A stretch of DNA of 64,000 bases, from contig NZ_REFR01000013.1 in assembly GCF_003688555.1 (NCBI RefSeq), positions 62,001 through 126,000 of the forward strand, in the 5' to 3' direction. The translations under genes and the position numbers were made by a program. The DNA is from Eilatimonas milleporae. GTDB lineage: Bacteria > Pseudomonadota > Alphaproteobacteria > Sphingomonadales > Kordiimonadaceae. Shown piece by piece: positions 62,771-64,000 of this stretch (the stretch's first letter is position 1; every line of letters begins with the position of its first letter). The notes below the pieces were generated by a model, which saw only the letters and a program-made list of their open reading frames with translations, did no database searches and had not been told where the DNA came from.

Positions 62771-63643
62771 TCAGGGCTGGTTCAGAATGCGATCAAGGTT
62801 GAGGGCGCGCACATCGTCCCAGTCGGCATCCCCGGCCTCCTCGAACCCCGGGAAACGGTTCAGGGCAAGCAGCTGCCGCCCTTCCACGGAAGCATCCAAT
62901 GCCAGCAGCGCCTGTAGCAATGCCCGTCTGACATCCGAGCCAATGCGGGGATGCGTGGCAATCGCATGGGCCGTATAATCGGGCGTCTCATGCAGAATTC
63001 TCAATTGATCGGTGATTTCGTCGGGCATGGCGCGGAATGTCCGGGGTACACCGCCACCCGCCGGCAGTCGACCCACCGCCACCAGTTGGTAAACCGAGTC
63101 CTGAAACCCGACAAACTGCGCCGAAATATCGATCCCTCTGCGCCGGAACTCGGCCCTGTTCAACAGTGTTGCCGCAAAGGCACCCCCGGTCGAAAAAGCC
63201 ACGGTGTGGCCAGCCAAGTCATCCAGCGTTTTGAATGCGCTGTCATGCCGGACGATGATCAGGCCACGGATACGCTTGTTCTTCTGCCGGGCAAGGGCCC
63301 GGTATCCGGGATGCTCGTTGGACACCGTAAATGTATACGGGTTCATATAAGCGATATCATATAGACCCTGCCCGAGCCGTTCCTCGAAGATCGCCACGGT
63401 CTTTGCCGTTCTCAAACGGATGACGAAGCCGGTCTCGGCTCCCAGCCGTTGGATAAAAGGCACCCATGCCGCCGCCAGACGCGCCGGCGACACCTGCGGC
63501 ACAACACCAAATGTCAGATCTTTGCGTTCGCCCTCTGCCGCAGCCACGCCCGCTGAATGATACAGCAGGACAAATCCGGCGATAAGACAGGAAGCCCGCC
63601 ACCACGGACCCGATCGCCCAAAGTATTTATCAATTTTTTTCAT
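62771..63643 (-). CDS. PhnD-like periplasmic substrate-binding protein
   Basis: This 290-residue exported protein has a signal peptide (about residues 13-35). The phosphate/phosphonate-binding PhnD family pattern follows: LTFGVVPQVSPARLAAAWVPFI, LYDIAYMNPYTFTVSN and SAFKTLDDLAGHTVAFSTGGAF. No transporter subunits are adjacent. Its gene overlaps the EAL gene stop by 14 bases and precedes a histidine kinase, so it may act as the ligand-binding partner of that kinase. Confidence 0.86.
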   Translation of the reverse strand: MKKIDKYFGRSGPWWRASCLIAGFVLLYHSAGVAAAEGERKDLTFGVVPQVSPARLAAAWVPFIQRLGAETGFVIRLRTAKTVAIFEERLGQGLYDIAYMNPYTFTVSNEHPGYRALARQKNKRIRGLIIVRHDSAFKTLDDLAGHTVAFSTGGAFAATLLNRAEFRRRGIDISAQFVGFQDSVYQLVAVGRLPAGGGVPRTFRAMPDEITDQLRILHETPDYTAHAIATHPRIGSDVRRALLQALLALDASVEGRQLLALNRFPGFEEAGDADWDDVRALNLDRILNQP

Positions 63644-64000
63644 ACACTTGGCCGGCGGCCAGCAATGCCTGAAAATCCTCGCTGGGCATTGGGCGGCCGA
63701 ACAAATAGCCCTGACCTTCCTGACACCCCTTTTCAGCGAGAAAAGCGGCCTGGTCGGGCTTTTCGATCCCTTCCGCCACCAGCTTCAAATTCAAGCTGTG
63801 ACCAAGGGAAATGATCGCATTCGCCACTACGCTTGCATCCTGATTTTCCAGAATGTCCGTCACAAAGGACCTGTCGATTTTGATCTTGGTCAGCGGCAGA
63901 CGCCGTAAATATGCGAGCGACGAATACCCGGTGCCGAAATCATCGATTGCCACGCCGACACCCAGCTTTTTCAGGGAAGCGAGCATTTCGACAATGATGT
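63630..64000 (-). CDS. EAL-domain c-di-GMP phosphodiesterase (C-terminal fragment; runs off window)
   Basis: The visible 122 residues are the end of an EAL domain: AIDDFGTGYSSLAYLRRLP, the metal-binding KIDRSFV region, LVAEGIEK and QGYLFGRPM. The catalytic part seen looks intact, but the EAL motif itself and any GGDEF or sensory domains lie outside the window. It overlaps the PhnD-like gene by 14 bases, so c-di-GMP breakdown is probably coupled to that sensor system. Confidence 0.9.
   Translation of the reverse strand, partial: IIVEMLASLKKLGVGVAIDDFGTGYSSLAYLRRLPLTKIKIDRSFVTDILENQDASVVANAIISLGHSLNLKLVAEGIEKPDQAAFLAEKGCQEGQGYLFGRPMPSEDFQALLAAGQVYEKN

Noticed and set aside
1-64000. tRNA, rRNA, tmRNA, CRISPR, insertion sequences or phage genes
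   Set aside because: No T-loop or anticodon-arm patterns, repeat-spacer arrays, transposases or integrases were seen on reading both strands by eye. A tRNA scan would settle the point.

Overview
This looks like a chromosomal window of about 64 kb from an alphaproteobacterium. Supporting markers are DivK and PleD in tandem, the division regulator MipZ, small alphaproteobacterial families (DUF3572, DUF1489, a FemAB-like DUF482 protein), a two-component trans-translation partner (SmpB) next to DapA, and the block pyrB-pyrC'-plsY-dprA-topA-rnr ahead of rpmG-pleD-divK. The DNA is GC-rich except for short AT-rich promoter islands in the RiPP locus. I saw no rRNA, tRNA, CRISPR array, transposase or phage gene. 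Nearly every gene has recognisable housekeeping or signalling relatives.

Layout. 0-10 kb: the N-terminal part of a FecA-like TonB receptor, a cNMP-FHA protein, smpB and dapA, an EF-hand protein, a membrane GGDEF protein and a large secreted metzincin-type metalloprotease. 10-11.5 kb: an SDR and a Sel1 protein. 11.8-20.9 kb: a class II lanthipeptide-type RiPP cluster, the main point of interest. 20.9-24.3 kb: a CBS-histidine kinase and two glycine-zipper envelope proteins. 24.4-34.4 kb: gatCAB, then a co-directional run from a GNAT protein through ruvX, pyrB, pyrC', plsY and dprA. 34.5-43 kb: topA, rnr, an Hpt/pseudo-receiver protein, rpmG, pleD and divK. 43-49 kb: a HAD protein, dinB, a diguanylate cyclase, RidA, GDPD and FemAB-like proteins. 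49-58 kb: clpA/clpS, a phosphohexomutase, a binding protein, a J-domain protein, mipZ, a glucosaminidase and panC. 58-64 kb: DUF1489, a response regulator, mgtE, then a histidine kinase, a PhnD-like protein and an EAL fragment in one operon.

The RiPP cluster reads right to left: a gluconate-2-dehydrogenase subunit-3-like protein, a GMC flavoprotein, precursors B2 and A2, a broken lanM/GMC chimera, precursors B1 and A1, and an intact LanM. A divergent methyltransferase lies at the upstream edge. The four precursors share a VAGG leader end and a Cys-rich core with the invariant spacing C-x-C-x8-C-x2-C-x4-C. The chimera shows that a unit of about 1.7 kb (GMC 3' end, B, A, lanM 5' end) was tandemly duplicated, doubling the number of precursors. 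Since then the two B cores have stayed identical while the two A cores have diverged. The GMC protein lacks the usual catalytic His and Asn, carries a C-x2-C-x2-C-x4-C cluster and has no export signal. I infer that it acts in the cytoplasm on the peptide in an unusual way. Conserved promoters, an inverted repeat over the B promoters and a hairpin between A and lanM suggest how precursor and enzyme levels are set.

The rest of the window is rich in c-di-GMP and phosphorelay proteins (three GGDEF proteins, one EAL, DivK, three kinases or Hpt proteins), as expected for an alphaproteobacterium with a regulated cell cycle. Start codons were chosen from Shine-Dalgarno spacing and family alignment by eye; no database search was run.
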